Made by a program: the position numbers and the translations under genes. Below the pieces are notes generated by a model. It saw only the letters and a program-made list of their open reading frames with translations. It was not told the DNA's origin and made no database searches. This document shows positions 35,657-43,111 of a stretch of 64,000 nucleotides of DNA, one piece after another. Every line of letters begins with the position of its first letter. Positions within the stretch are counted from its first letter, which is position 1. This DNA comes from Comamonadaceae bacterium (GTDB lineage: Bacteria > Pseudomonadota > Gammaproteobacteria > Burkholderiales > Burkholderiaceae_C), in assembly GCA_947443645.1 (NCBI GenBank), contig CANEXF010000005.1:1-64000 (forward strand), written 5' to 3'.

Positions 35657-35680
35657 CAGGCCGCACTGACGTAGCAACCG

Positions 35681-35719
35681 CACTGCGTAAAGACATTGCA
35701 TAAAGGCACTGCGTAAAAT
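35681..35719 (+). repeat. Three 13-bp direct repeats upstream of the SMR gene
   Basis: CACTGCGTAAAGA, CATTGCATAAAGG and CACTGCGTAAAAT follow one another exactly at 35681, 35694 and 35707. They end 29 bp before the SMR start, a position suited to a regulator-binding array. Confidence 0.65.
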
Positions 35720-35747
35720 CTGCTGCTTTAGCAACTGAAAGCCGGCG

Positions 35748-36080
35748 ATGAACTCCTACCTTGCCTTGGGTATTGCCATCGTGGCCGAAGTGATCGCCAC
35801 CACGGCCTTGAAATCCAGCGACAGTTTCTCGCGCCTGGTGCCCTCGCTGATCACGGTGGCGGGCTACGGCACAGCGCTGTACTTTTTGACCGTCACCATG
35901 AAATCCATTCCTACCGGCGTGACCTACGCGATCTGGTCGGGCCTGGGCATTGTGCTGATCAGCATCACCAGCTTCATTTTTCACCAGCAAAAAATTGACC
36001 TGGCCGGCATGCTGGGCATGGCGCTCATCATCGCCGGTGTGGTGGTGCTGAATCTGTTTTCAAACGCCACCATGCATTGA
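35748..36080 (+). CDS. Small multidrug resistance (SMR) transporter
   Basis: 110 aa, four membrane helices. The SMR glutamate E14 is in the first helix (YLALGIAIVAEVIATTALKS); the rest shows IPTGVTYAIWSGLGIVLIS and LAGMLGMALIIAGVVVLNLF. EmrE-type members export quaternary cations; the Gdx branch exports guanidinium. The AYAVWxG-like TYAIWSGLG favours the EmrE branch. The neighbouring purine genes make an organic-cation waste role possible but unproven. Confidence 0.9.
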   Translation: MNSYLALGIAIVAEVIATTALKSSDSFSRLVPSLITVAGYGTALYFLTVTMKSIPTGVTYAIWSGLGIVLISITSFIFHQQKIDLAGMLGMALIIAGVVVLNLFSNATMH

Positions 36081-36098
36081 AGCTGCAGGCGCCTCAGA

Positions 36099-37334
36099 TC
36101 AATCGGTCTTGGCGCCGGCCTCAAACCACTGCTTGACCAGCAGGCGCTCGGCGTCCGTGATGCCGGTCGCATTGTTCATGGGCATGATTTTCGTCACCAC
36201 CACCTGTTGGTACATGGCCTGCGCATGCTGCTTGACCAGTGCCGGGGAGTCGAGTCGCACGTTCTTCATCTGCAGCTGCGCGCCGTGGCACATATAACAG
36301 CGCTGGGCCAGCAGGGGCTGCAGTTTTTCATAGTCTAATGATTCTGTAGCGCCCGCAGCAAGAGCGGGAGCAGCTATTGATTCAGTAGCAGATACAGCGC
36401 TGGCTGGCGCTGGCTTGAGCCAGACAATCACGCCCAGAATCACGGCCACGCCAAACAGTGCGTAAGCCAGCGGATGACGGTTGCGGCCCAGCTTGTAGCC
36501 GTGGCGCAGCACAAAAAACTGGCGGATCGCAGCACCAGCAAGCATCATCAAGACCAGCACCAGCCAGTTCTGCGGATGGCTCCAGGTGAAGCTGTAGTGC
36601 GTGCTCAGCATGGCGAACAACACTGGCAGCGTGAAGTAGGTGTTGTGCACGCTGCGCTGCTTGCCGCGCTGGCCGTGCACCGGATCGACCGGCTCGCCAG
36701 CCTTGATGGCGGCGACCACCTTGCGCTGGCCTGGAATGATCCAGAACAACACATTGGCGCTCATGGTGGTGGCGATCATGGCGCCCACCAGCAAGAAGGC
36801 CGCGCGCCCTGCAAACCAGTGACAAGCCAGCCAGGACGCAGCACAAACCAACACTGCAAGCAGCGCGCCAACGATCAACTCGCCGTTCTTGCGCTTGCCA
36901 AACAGCTGGCAGATGGCGTCGTAGAGCAACCAGAACACCACAAAGAAAGACAGCGCCACGCTTGCCGCAGCGGCGGGCGACCAGTTCATCAGCGACTTGT
37001 CTATCAGATAGGTGCCGGCATTCCAGAGATAGGACACCGTGAACAGCGCAAAGCCCGACAACCAGGTGCTGTAGCTTTCCCAGTAAAACCAGTGCAGGTG
37101 CGCCGGCATGGTGGGCGGCTTGACCGCGAATTTGACAGGATGGTAAAAACCACCGCCGTGCACGGCCCAGAGTTCGCCGCTGACGCCCTGGCGTTGAAGG
37201 TCCTCGTCAACTGGCGGCGTCAGGCTCGAATCGAGGAAAACAAAGTAAAAAGATGAACCCACCCAGGCGATGGCAGTGATGACGTGGACCCAGCGCAGCA
37301 GCAGATTGGCCCAGTCAAGAAGATAGCTTTCCAT
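36099..37334 (-). CDS. puuD: Membrane urate hydroxylase with cytochrome c domain
   Basis: About 411 aa. PuuD oxidises urate to 5-hydroxyisourate and passes electrons to the respiratory chain instead of making peroxide (known). Eight or so N-terminal membrane helices begin WANLLLRWVHVITAIAWVGS; the C-terminal cytochrome c domain has C346-x2-C349-H350 (CYMCH). Start MESYLLDWAN at 37334. Odd: the linker between the two domains (residues about 314-336, ATESIAAPALAAGATESLDY) is encoded by a pair of R26-type repeats in opposite orientation. Neighbours xdhC and uraH act just before and just after it in the pathway. Confidence 0.93.
   Translation of the reverse strand: MESYLLDWANLLLRWVHVITAIAWVGSSFYFVFLDSSLTPPVDEDLQRQGVSGELWAVHGGGFYHPVKFAVKPPTMPAHLHWFYWESYSTWLSGFALFTVSYLWNAGTYLIDKSLMNWSPAAAASVALSFFVVFWLLYDAICQLFGKRKNGELIVGALLAVLVCAASWLACHWFAGRAAFLLVGAMIATTMSANVLFWIIPGQRKVVAAIKAGEPVDPVHGQRGKQRSVHNTYFTLPVLFAMLSTHYSFTWSHPQNWLVLVLMMLAGAAIRQFFVLRHGYKLGRNRHPLAYALFGVAVILGVIVWLKPAPASAVSATESIAAPALAAGATESLDYEKLQPLLAQRCYMCHGAQLQMKNVRLDSPALVKQHAQAMYQQVVVTKIMPMNNATGITDAERLLVKQWFEAGAKTD
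36335..36389. repeat. R26 repeat pair in the puuD linker
   Basis: A full copy at 36364-36389 (GCGGGAGCAGCTATTGATTC, then AGTAGC) and a facing partial copy at 36338-36359 (CTAATGATTCTGTAGCGCCC). They can pair through CGCCCGC / GCGGGAG and lie in frame between the membrane and cytochrome parts of PuuD. Confidence 0.65.
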
Positions 37335-37482
37335 GTTTCTCAACCCATGCAGCTCACGTGGAACTGCGTTTTTCAGAGCTGCTCACCACTGCGGGCGCTG
37401 TAAGCAGCAACAAGGCCGCGAACAAAAGAAACCGGACTGTCCATCCTGCCTCCCGGCTCCGCTGCGGCCTGAGCTATGGAGT

Positions 37483-38352
37483 TTACAGAGTTTGCAGGAG
37501 CTGCGCGGCCACAGCCACAGCGATCACCTCGGGCTCCTTGCCCTTGACGCCGGGCACGCCAATCGGGCAGGTGACCTGCGACAGGTCGACCTCGCCCAAG
37601 CCCCTGGCGGCCAGCCGCTGGCGAAACGAGGCCCACTTGGTCTGGCTGCCTATCAGGCCGATATAGGGCAGATCAGACTGCTGGCGCTGACGCTGCAAGC
37701 ACGCGGCCACGATGTCGAGGTCTTCAGCGTGGCTAAAGCTCATGATCAGCACGCGCGACTGCGGCGCCAGGCTGGCCACGGCAGGCTGCACTGGGTCGGA
37801 ATGCTCACACACCACGCCAGCGGGCACATCGTCCGGAAAAACGCCATCGCGGCTATCAATCCAGTGGACGGAAAACGGCAGATTGGACAGAACCCGCACC
37901 AGCGCATGACCGACATGACCACCGCCGAACAGGGCCACGGGCGCCATGGTGCGCTGTAACAGTTGCCTCAAGCGCTTACCAATTTCCGGCAAATGATCGG
38001 AAGTCAAGCGCTCAAAGCGCAGGCTCACGACGCCGCCGCAACACTGGCCGAGTGACGGGCCCAGCGCAACACGCAGCAGCTCCGTTGCTGCGGCTTCGTT
38101 ACTGCCGGCGGCACCAAGCAGGACTTTGGCCCGGGCAATCGCCTGATATTCCAAATGCCCGCCACCAATGGTGCCCACCACATTTTCAGCAAAAACAGCC
38201 ATCCAGCTGCCGGCCTCCCGTGGGGCGGAGCCTTGCGTCGCATCGACCTGTACCAGCACCGCAGGCGCGGCGGCAAGTTGCGCCAAAAAGACATCGAGTC
38301 GTGTGCTGGCGTTGCTGGAAACCATTGGTGACGTATTCGGGCGGTGATTCAA
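37483..38352 (-). CDS. xdhC: Xanthine dehydrogenase accessory protein XdhC
   Basis: 289 aa. XdhC binds the molybdenum cofactor, promotes its sulfuration and inserts it into XdhB (known). The N-terminal domain has VDATQGSAPREAGSWMAVFA, GTIGGGHLEYQA and GQCCGG (102-107); the C-terminal Rossmann-like part has FGGGHVGHAL (142-151). It is normally next to xdhAB but here is 32 kb away on the opposite strand, beside puuD. Start uncertain between 38352 and 38325. Confidence 0.9.
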   Translation of the reverse strand: MNHRPNTSPMVSSNASTRLDVFLAQLAAAPAVLVQVDATQGSAPREAGSWMAVFAENVVGTIGGGHLEYQAIARAKVLLGAAGSNEAAATELLRVALGPSLGQCCGGVVSLRFERLTSDHLPEIGKRLRQLLQRTMAPVALFGGGHVGHALVRVLSNLPFSVHWIDSRDGVFPDDVPAGVVCEHSDPVQPAVASLAPQSRVLIMSFSHAEDLDIVAACLQRQRQQSDLPYIGLIGSQTKWASFRQRLAARGLGEVDLSQVTCPIGVPGVKGKEPEVIAVAVAAQLLQTL

Positions 38353-38425
38353 GAAAATCTGTGCAAAATGAAAATTCAGTACAGCGACCTTAGCATCAAG
38401 TCAGACCACCACAAGGAACTCAGGC

Positions 38426-38962
38426 ATGCGACAAGACCCGCACCAGCAAACCCAGCGCCGTTACTGGCTGCTGGCCCTGCTTTCAAGTGCCGCAGCGGCG
38501 TTGGTGAGCGCCTGCAAAACCGCGCCTGACATGCAGGCACCCACGCCTTCGACCGATGCGGCACTGCCCCCATCAAGCGCTGTAATTGGACCGATCAACA
38601 GCGCACAGGGCTCGGCCAGAAGTTCAGGGGCAAGTACGCCGCGCGCCTACCGCTCTGACGGCGCCAGTCACCTGTATGGCCTGAACGCCGAACGCATTTA
38701 CAAAGGAAAATTGCCGCCGCTACTTTATGCCATAGGCGCGCTGGACATTCACATAGACCGCCTGGGCCGCGTCAGCAGCATAGACTGGACGCGCGCGCCC
38801 AAGCATGCACCCGAAGTCATCGCCGAGATTGAAAGCATTGTTAAACAGGCATCACCGTTCCCGGCACCCACCAAACTTGGAAAAGTCGTTTACACCGACA
38901 CCTGGCTGTGGCATCAAAGCGGCAAGTTCCAGCTGGATACGCTGACGGAAGGGCAGAGTTAG
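38426..38962 (+). CDS. Putative lipoprotein of unknown function
   Basis: 178 aa. Signal peptide RRYWLLALLSSAAAALVSAC with a lipobox and cysteine C30, so probably lipid-anchored. A Pro/Ser-rich stretch follows (about 31-75), then a small folded part with LPPLLYAIGALDIHIDRLGR and YTDTWLWHQSGKFQLDTLTE that resembles the shape of TonB C-terminal-like domains. It is divergent from xdhC. No function is recognised. Confidence 0.7.
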   Translation: MRQDPHQQTQRRYWLLALLSSAAAALVSACKTAPDMQAPTPSTDAALPPSSAVIGPINSAQGSARSSGASTPRAYRSDGASHLYGLNAERIYKGKLPPLLYAIGALDIHIDRLGRVSSIDWTRAPKHAPEVIAEIESIVKQASPFPAPTKLGKVVYTDTWLWHQSGKFQLDTLTEGQS

Positions 38963-39165
38963 GCCCCCCACGGTTGCTCACTTCGTGTAGCGCCCTGCCC
39001 CCCCGAGGGGGCCGCTGCGCCTGCGGTCTGGCTAAGCCAGTCCCGCGGCCCCTGCTTGAAGAATGCTGCCCCCACGGTTGCTCGCTGCGCGTAGCGCCCT
39101 GCCCCCCGAGGGGGCCGATGCGCCTGCGGTCTGGCGAAGCCAGTCCCGCGGCCCCGGCTTGAATG
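38963..39165 (+). repeat. Tandem pair of about 100-bp RC repeats
   Basis: Two direct copies, 38963-39060 and 39069-39165. Each starts CCCCCACGGTTGCTC, has the CCCCCCGAGGGGGCCG core, and ends GCCAGTCCCGCGGCCCC then a GCTTGAA tail. A third, broken start (CTCCCACGCTCGCTCGCTAC) is at about 39171. The pair fills the gap between the lipoprotein gene and uraH. Confidence 0.85.
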
Positions 39166-39240
39166 AAGAACTCCCACGCTCGCTCGCTACGCATATCCCT
39201 TCGTCCTGGGCTTGGCCAAGGATGCCCTCGCTACCGGTAC

Positions 39241-39594
39241 TCAGCTGCCGCGGTAGGTCGAGTAGCTCCAGGGGCTGACCAGCAAGGGCACGTGGTAGTG
39301 CTGGCTGGTATCTGCCACGCCAAAGTCCAGGCTGACCTGATTTAAAAACGCCGGTTCGGGCAGCACCACGCCGCGCGACTTGAAATAGCCCGCCACATTA
39401 AACACCAGCCGGTAAGTCCCGACCTTGAGGCTCGCGGTGTCATACAACAGCCCGTCTGGATTGCGTCCGTCGCTGTTGAGCGTAAAGCGTTTGACAAGCG
39501 TGGCCTTGTCGTCGCTGGTTGTGTACAGCGCAACCGCCATGCCGCCAGCAGGCGTGCCGTGCATGGTGTCCAGTACATGTGTGCTCAAGCCCAT
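39241..39594 (-). CDS. uraH: 5-Hydroxyisourate hydrolase
   Basis: 117 aa, the normal length of this transthyretin-like enzyme. It hydrolyses 5-hydroxyisourate, the PuuD product, to OHCU. Seen: LSTHVLDTMHGTPAGGM at the N-terminus (with the active-site H6), the SDGRNPDGLL loop, QHYHVPLLVSPWSYSTY and the C-terminal signature YRGS. No signal peptide, so cytoplasmic. It is divergent from the GntR regulator gene across 78 bp. Confidence 0.95.
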   Translation of the reverse strand: MGLSTHVLDTMHGTPAGGMAVALYTTSDDKATLVKRFTLNSDGRNPDGLLYDTASLKVGTYRLVFNVAGYFKSRGVVLPEPAFLNQVSLDFGVADTSQHYHVPLLVSPWSYSTYRGS

Positions 39595-39646
39595 GAGAAA
39601 TCCTTGAAAAGCGATGCGCCTATGGCGTCCGGTGGTTCACTGAAAG

Positions 39647-39654
39647 TGTATACA
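39647..39654. promoter_or_regulatory. Candidate GntR operator TGTATACA
   Basis: A perfect 8-bp palindrome within GTGTATACAGT, midway between uraH and the divergent GntR gene. FCD-type GntR regulators often bind short palindromes with a GTATAC or similar core, so it could control both sides. Confidence 0.45.
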
Positions 39655-39684
39655 GTTTAAGGCCTTGCGCTTATGATGCGAGTC

Positions 39685-40380
39685 ATGGACACGCAACCCA
39701 CGCTAACGCCGGCCAATCTATCCAACCCGACGGCGACGATTGTCGAGGCCCTGACGAGAGCGATTGTCGAGCACCGACTGCATCCCGGCACCAAACTCGC
39801 CGAACAAAAACTCGCCGACCATTTCGGCGTCTCACGCACACTGGTTCGCCAGGCACTGTTCCAGCTTTCGCAGAACCGCCTGATTCGCCTTGAACCGGCA
39901 CGCGGCGCATTTGTCGCCACCCCATCGGTGATAGAAGCCAGGCAGGTTTTCACCGTCAGACGCATGCTTGAAGCCGAGATGACGCGCGCATTTGTTCGTG
40001 CGGTCACGCCGGCGAAAATAAAGGCGCTCAAAGACCATGTGGCGCAGGAAAAAAACGCGGTGGAACGCAACGACGCGGCCGGGCGCACCGAGCTGCTGGG
40101 GGATTTTCATGTGCGCATGGCCGAGCTGATGGGCAATGAAGTACTGGCGCAACTGTTGGGCGAGCTGATCTCGCGCTGCGCACTGATCACGCTGATGTAC
40201 CAGTCGGCCAGCGCAGCCGAGCACTCTAACGACGAACACGCGGCCATCGTCAAGGCCCTGGCTGCCAAAGACGAGGAACTCGCCGTGCGCCTGATGAACG
40301 AACACCTTTTGAATGTTGAAAAAAACCTCGCCTTCGACCGCAAGGTGCCGAGCAACGATATCTCTATGGCCTTGTCATGA
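39685..40380 (+). CDS. GntR-family regulator (FadR/FCD subfamily) of purine genes
   Basis: About 231 aa. The winged helix-turn-helix (residues about 10-75) includes LAEQKLADHFGVSRTLVRQA; the C-terminal all-helical FCD domain includes FHVRMAELMGNEVLAQLL and DEHAAIVKALAAKDEELAV, with His residues that usually bind a metal and ligand. It is co-transcribed with puuE (4-bp overlap) and divergent from uraH, so it is probably the local repressor of ureide genes with a purine-derived ligand (inference). Start at ATG 39685; ATGs at 39673 and 39676 are possible. Confidence 0.88.
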   Translation: MDTQPTLTPANLSNPTATIVEALTRAIVEHRLHPGTKLAEQKLADHFGVSRTLVRQALFQLSQNRLIRLEPARGAFVATPSVIEARQVFTVRRMLEAEMTRAFVRAVTPAKIKALKDHVAQEKNAVERNDAAGRTELLGDFHVRMAELMGNEVLAQLLGELISRCALITLMYQSASAAEHSNDEHAAIVKALAAKDEELAVRLMNEHLLNVEKNLAFDRKVPSNDISMALS

Positions 40381-41339
40381 ACAAAAACTACCCCCGGGAT
40401 CTGGTGGGCTACGGCCGCAAGCCGCCGCATGCGATGTGGCCGGGCCAGGCCCGTATCGCTGTGCAGTTTGTACTCAACTATGAAGAAGGCGGCGAGAACT
40501 CGGTGTTGCATGGCGACGCGGGTTCAGAGCAGTTTTTGTCAGAGATGTTCAACCCGGCCAGCTTTGCAGATCGCCACTTGAGCATGGAAAGCATTTACGA
40601 ATACGGCTCACGCGCCGGCGTGTGGCGCATCTTGCGCGAGTTTGAAAAACGCCAGTTGCCCATGACGGTGTTCGGTGTTGGCATGGCATTGCAACGTCAC
40701 CCGGAAGTCACCGCTGCGTTTGTCGAGTTGGGCCACGAAATCGCCTGTCACGGCTGGCGCTGGATCAACTACCAGAGCATGGACGAAGCGACAGAGCGTG
40801 AACACATGCGGCTGGGGCTGGACGCCATAGAACAGCTCACAGGCACGCGTCCGCTGGGCTGGTACACCGGACGCGACAGCCCCAATACACGGCGGCTGGT
40901 AGCTGACGATGGCCGGCTGGTTTATGACAGCGACTATTACGGCGACGACCTGCCGTTTTGGACCCGCGTGGAACGCACGGACGGCTCGGTCGTGCCGCGA
41001 CTGGTCGTGCCTTACGCCATGGACACCAACGACATGCGTTTTTCACTGCCGCAAGGCTTTGCGCAGGGCGATGATTTTTTCACTTACCTGCGAGACAGCT
41101 TTGATGTGCTCTACCAGGAAGGCTCGCCTGACGGCGACAACAGCCCGAAAATGCTGAGCATAGGCATGCATTGCCGGCTGCTTGGCAGGCCCGGTCGCCT
41201 GATCGCGTTGCAGCGCTTTCTGGACCATATTCAAAAACACGAACAGGTCTGGATTTGCCGCCGCATAGACATCGCTCGGCACTGGCAGGCCGTTCACCCC
41301 TATCAAGATCACCACGATAACCAGGTCAGCAAGTCATGA
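40377..41339 (+). CDS. puuE: Allantoinase, PuuE type
   Basis: 320 aa, the polysaccharide-deacetylase-fold allantoinase that is unrelated to the AllB type. Start NYPRDLVGYGRKPPHAMWPG and the sections RIAVQFVLNYEEGGENSVLH, GHEIACHGWRWINYQ, TRPLGWYTGRDSPNTRRL and IGMHCRLLGRPGRL are close to known PuuE proteins. It opens the allantoin ring to give allantoate. The gene is coupled to the GntR gene before it and to the uraD fusion after it, each by a 4-bp overlap. Confidence 0.93.
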   Translation: MNKNYPRDLVGYGRKPPHAMWPGQARIAVQFVLNYEEGGENSVLHGDAGSEQFLSEMFNPASFADRHLSMESIYEYGSRAGVWRILREFEKRQLPMTVFGVGMALQRHPEVTAAFVELGHEIACHGWRWINYQSMDEATEREHMRLGLDAIEQLTGTRPLGWYTGRDSPNTRRLVADDGRLVYDSDYYGDDLPFWTRVERTDGSVVPRLVVPYAMDTNDMRFSLPQGFAQGDDFFTYLRDSFDVLYQEGSPDGDNSPKMLSIGMHCRLLGRPGRLIALQRFLDHIQKHEQVWICRRIDIARHWQAVHPYQDHHDNQVSKS

Positions 41340-43111
41340 GCATCACGCTTGAACAACTCAATAGCGCAAGCCACGCCCAGGCAGCGCAACTGCTAGTCGG
41401 CCTGTATGAACACTCCCCATGGATTGCCGAAAAAGCGCTGAACGCCAGGCCTTTTTTGTCGCTTGCGCATTTAAAGCATGCCATGACGCAAGTGCTGCGC
41501 GAAGCGGGCAAAGACGCGCAGATAAGCCTGATCCAGGCCCACCCGGAGCTGGCTGGCAAAGCCATGGTCAGCCAGAGCCTGACGGCGGAGTCGACCAACG
41601 AACAAAGCACGGCCGGACTCACGCATTGCACACCGCAAGAGTTCGCAGCCCTGCAAAAACTCAACACCGACTACAAACTCAAATTCGGTTTTCCTTTCAT
41701 ACTCGCCGTGCGCGGCGCGCGCGGCACTGGCCTGTCCAGGCAGCAGATCATCAGCGCCTTCGAGAGGCGCCTGCAAAACCACCCTGAGCTTGAACTGCAG
41801 GAATGCCTGCGCAACATTCACCGCATTGTTGAAATACGCCTGAATGACAAGTTCAACGCCGCCCCCCTGCTTGGTAACGCAATCTGGGATTGGCACGAAG
41901 CGCTGGCGCAATTCAGCGACCCAGGCTATCTGGAAAAGGGCCAGCTCACGGTCACCTACCTGACCGATGCGCACCGCGCCTGCGCGGCTTTCATTTCCCA
42001 GACCATGCGCGAATGCGGATTTGACGAGGTCAAAATCGACGCCGTTGGCAATGTGGTGGGTATTTACAAGGCCCAGCAAGCGGATGCAAAAACGCTGTTG
42101 ACCGGCAGCCATTACGACACCGTGCGCAATGGCGGCAAGTACGACGGCAGACTGGGCATTTTTCTACCCATGGCCTGCGTGCGCGAGCTGCAGCGCCAGG
42201 GCAAACGGCTGCCCTTTCATATTGAAGTCGTTGGATTCGCCGAAGAAGAAGGTCAGCGCTACAAGGCCACCTTCCTGGGTTCGGGCGCGCTGGTCGGCGA
42301 CTTCAAGCCTGAATGGCTGGACCAGAAAGATGCCGATGGCGTGTCCATGCGCGAGGCCATGGCACAGGCCGGACTCCAGTTGGCGGACATTCCTGCAATC
42401 AAGCGCGATCCGGGTGCTTACCTGGGCTTTGTCGAAGTCCATATTGAACAGGGCCCGGTGCTCAACGAGCTGGATCTTCCGCTGGGCATTGTGAGCTCCA
42501 TCAATGGCAGCGTGCGCTATCTGTGCGAGATCACCGGCGTTGCCAGTCATGCCGGCACCACGCCGATGAACAGGCGCAAGGACGCCGCCAGCGCTGCGGC
42601 TGAACTGGCCCTCTATATTGAAAAGCGCGCGGCACGCGATGGCGACTCGGTCGGCACCATGGGCATGCTGCAGGTGCCCAACGGCTCCATCAACGTGGTG
42701 CCAGGGCGCTGCCTTTTCTCCCTCGACCTGCGCGCGCCGCTCGATGCGCAGCGCGATGCGCTGGCCACTGACGTGCTGGCAGAACTCAAGGCCATTTGCG
42801 AGCGCCGCGGTGTGCAGCACACACTGGAACTGACCGACCGTGCCGCGGCCGCGCCCAGCGCGCCGCCTTGGCAAAAGCGGTGGGAACAAGCAGTGCAGCC
42901 GCTGGGCCTGCCGCTTCAGCGCATGCCCAGCGGCGCGGGTCACGACGCCATGAAGCTGCACAAAATCATGCCGCAGGCCATGCTGTTCGTACGCGGACAA
43001 AACTCAGGCATCAGCCATAACCCGCTGGAAAGCACAACCAGCGATGACATTCAACTCGCCACGGAGGCGTTTGCGCGCCTGCTGGCTCAGCTCGGGGCAG
43101 AACGCCAATGA
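41336..43111 (+). CDS. Fusion: OHCU decarboxylase (UraD) + allantoate amidohydrolase
   Basis: 591 aa in two enzymes. Residues about 1-175 are OHCU decarboxylase, with the catalytic-type H69 in QAHPELAGKA and FAALQKLNTDYKLKFGFPFI; it makes S-allantoin. Residues about 185-591 are an M20 amidohydrolase of the allantoate/carbamoylase type: H259 in GSHYDTV, D270 in GGKYDGRLG, E303-305 in FAEEEG, VEVHIEQGPVL, SHAGTTPM and SGISHNP. The two act on either side of PuuE, so the chain holds steps 1 and 3 of OHCU to ureidoglycine. Coupled by 4-bp overlaps to puuE and the next gene. Confidence 0.92.
   Translation: MSITLEQLNSASHAQAAQLLVGLYEHSPWIAEKALNARPFLSLAHLKHAMTQVLREAGKDAQISLIQAHPELAGKAMVSQSLTAESTNEQSTAGLTHCTPQEFAALQKLNTDYKLKFGFPFILAVRGARGTGLSRQQIISAFERRLQNHPELELQECLRNIHRIVEIRLNDKFNAAPLLGNAIWDWHEALAQFSDPGYLEKGQLTVTYLTDAHRACAAFISQTMRECGFDEVKIDAVGNVVGIYKAQQADAKTLLTGSHYDTVRNGGKYDGRLGIFLPMACVRELQRQGKRLPFHIEVVGFAEEEGQRYKATFLGSGALVGDFKPEWLDQKDADGVSMREAMAQAGLQLADIPAIKRDPGAYLGFVEVHIEQGPVLNELDLPLGIVSSINGSVRYLCEITGVASHAGTTPMNRRKDAASAAAELALYIEKRAARDGDSVGTMGMLQVPNGSINVVPGRCLFSLDLRAPLDAQRDALATDVLAELKAICERRGVQHTLELTDRAAAAPSAPPWQKRWEQAVQPLGLPLQRMPSGAGHDAMKLHKIMPQAMLFVRGQNSGISHNPLESTTSDDIQLATEAFARLLAQLGAERQ

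Noticed and set aside
35681..35719. Iteron-type replication origin
   Set aside because: Only three short repeats, no rep gene and no DnaA boxes nearby.
35656..35748. Guanidine riboswitch (mini-ykkC) before the SMR gene
   Set aside because: The two hairpins with ACGR loops required for that RNA are not present; only 13-bp direct repeats are seen.
38963..39165. CRISPR array in the tandem repeats
   Set aside because: Only two about 100-bp direct copies with an 8-bp gap; no spacers and no cas genes.
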